A model generated the notes under the pieces. That model worked only from the letters and a program-made list of their open reading frames with translations, did no database searches and was not told where the DNA came from. A stretch of 5,674 nucleotides of DNA. It comes from Thermoplasmata archaeon (lineage in GTDB: Archaea; Thermoplasmatota; Thermoplasmata; RBG-16-68-12). Of the stretch, positions 5,409 through 5,674 are shown piece by piece; positions within the stretch are counted from its first letter, which is position 1, and the number at the start of each line of letters is the position of its first letter. A program made the position numbers and the translations under genes. The stretch spans positions 1 to 5,674 of the forward strand of contig DUJI01000125.1 of the NCBI GenBank assembly GCA_013329855.1, read 5' to 3'.

Positions 5409-5674
5409 ATGCCCGCGGACGTCTCGAAACTGCTCGAGAGCAGCATCGACCTCGAGACGGAATTCGAGCGGGCCACGAAGACCTTGGAGTCCATCGGCCT
5501 GTCGAGCTACGAGGCGCGCGGGTACATCGCCCTCGTGGCCCACGGGTATGGGAGCGCGGAGACCATCGCCGCGACCGCGAAGATCCCGCGGACCTCCGCG
5601 TACAAGGTCCTCCAGAGCCTCTGCGCGAAGGGGTTCGCCATCTCCACCCGCGGGCGGCCGACCATCTTCAAGCC
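5409..5674 (+). CDS. TrmB-family transcriptional regulator, N-terminal part (truncated by window edge)
   Basis: The 88 complete codons visible contain the TrmB winged helix-turn-helix. A helix reads LESIGLSSYEARGYIALVAHG (residues 26-46). The predicted recognition region is IAATAKIPRTSAYKVLQSL (53-71) and the wing is GFAISTRGRPTIFK (75-88). The IPRTSAY and GRP-x-x-x-K motifs are the family's clearest marks. TrmB proteins are archaeal regulators that often sense sugars or other ligands through a C-terminal domain, which is not visible here. About 22 residues precede the usual start of the domain. GTG 5406 and ATG 5409 are adjacent in-frame starts. I list ATG, but a leaderless transcript could use either. 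The gene is divergent from the DUF835 receptor across about 110 bp. Autoregulation and control of that neighbour are plausible inferences. Confidence 0.88.
   Translation, partial: MPADVSKLLESSIDLETEFERATKTLESIGLSSYEARGYIALVAHGYGSAETIAATAKIPRTSAYKVLQSLCAKGFAISTRGRPTIFK

Noticed and set aside
4070..5494. A 474-codon minus-strand frame over the receptor ectodomain
   Set aside because: It is Arg/Pro/Gly-rich throughout, and its 5' end would run antisense through the TrmB start and both promoters. It is a shadow frame.
1..5674. tRNA/rRNA genes, CRISPR arrays, insertion sequences, prophage or integration sites
   Set aside because: No cloverleaf-like sequence, spaced direct repeats, transposase, integrase or terminal inverted repeats were seen. 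The genes tile the window almost completely and composition is even.

Overview
The window is from a GC-rich archaeal genome (roughly two thirds G+C by eye, strong G/C preference at third codon positions). Archaeal origin is shown directly by a block of archaeal/eukaryotic-type information genes (S19e, PDCD5, L39e, L31e, aIF6), by a TrmB-type regulator, by a DUF835 domain, and by AT-rich TATA-like boxes about 30 bp ahead of start codons. A Thermoplasmatota-like euryarchaeon is my best guess for the lineage, but that is an inference from gene content and composition.

Layout. Positions 1-1577 (minus strand) hold a tight operon read right to left: S19e, PDCD5-family DNA-binding protein, L39e, L31e, aIF6 (cut by the left edge). 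Intergenic gaps are 2-9 bp; internal genes have Shine-Dalgarno-like sequences, whereas the first gene appears leaderless or nearly so. Positions 1578-1681 are the operon's promoter region, with a perfect 9-bp inverted repeat around the TATA box. Positions 1682-2176 (minus) encode a GNAT acetyltransferase. Divergent from it, 2290-2853 (plus) encodes UbiX, the flavin prenyltransferase that makes prenylated FMN for UbiD-type decarboxylases. UbiX overlaps by 6 bp, tail to tail, with a 2451-bp minus-strand gene (2848-5298).

That gene is the most interesting item. It encodes an 816-residue membrane protein with a signal peptide, a large glycosylatable ectodomain with an InhA/MAM-like beta-sandwich, three transmembrane helices, a cytosolic C4HC3 RING-like zinc module, a second zinc ribbon, and a C-terminal DUF835 domain. 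It reads as a transmembrane receptor or adaptor of unknown output. Divergent from it, across about 107-110 bp containing mirrored AAGGGTT elements, starts a TrmB-family winged-helix regulator (5406/5409 to the right edge, partial), which could control its own and the receptor's expression.

Working together: the left third is translation and ribosome biogenesis; the middle is small-molecule and modification enzymes; the right half is a candidate envelope-sensing/regulatory pair. No RNA genes, mobile elements or CRISPR arrays are visible. Every stretch over 300 bases is occupied by a gene.
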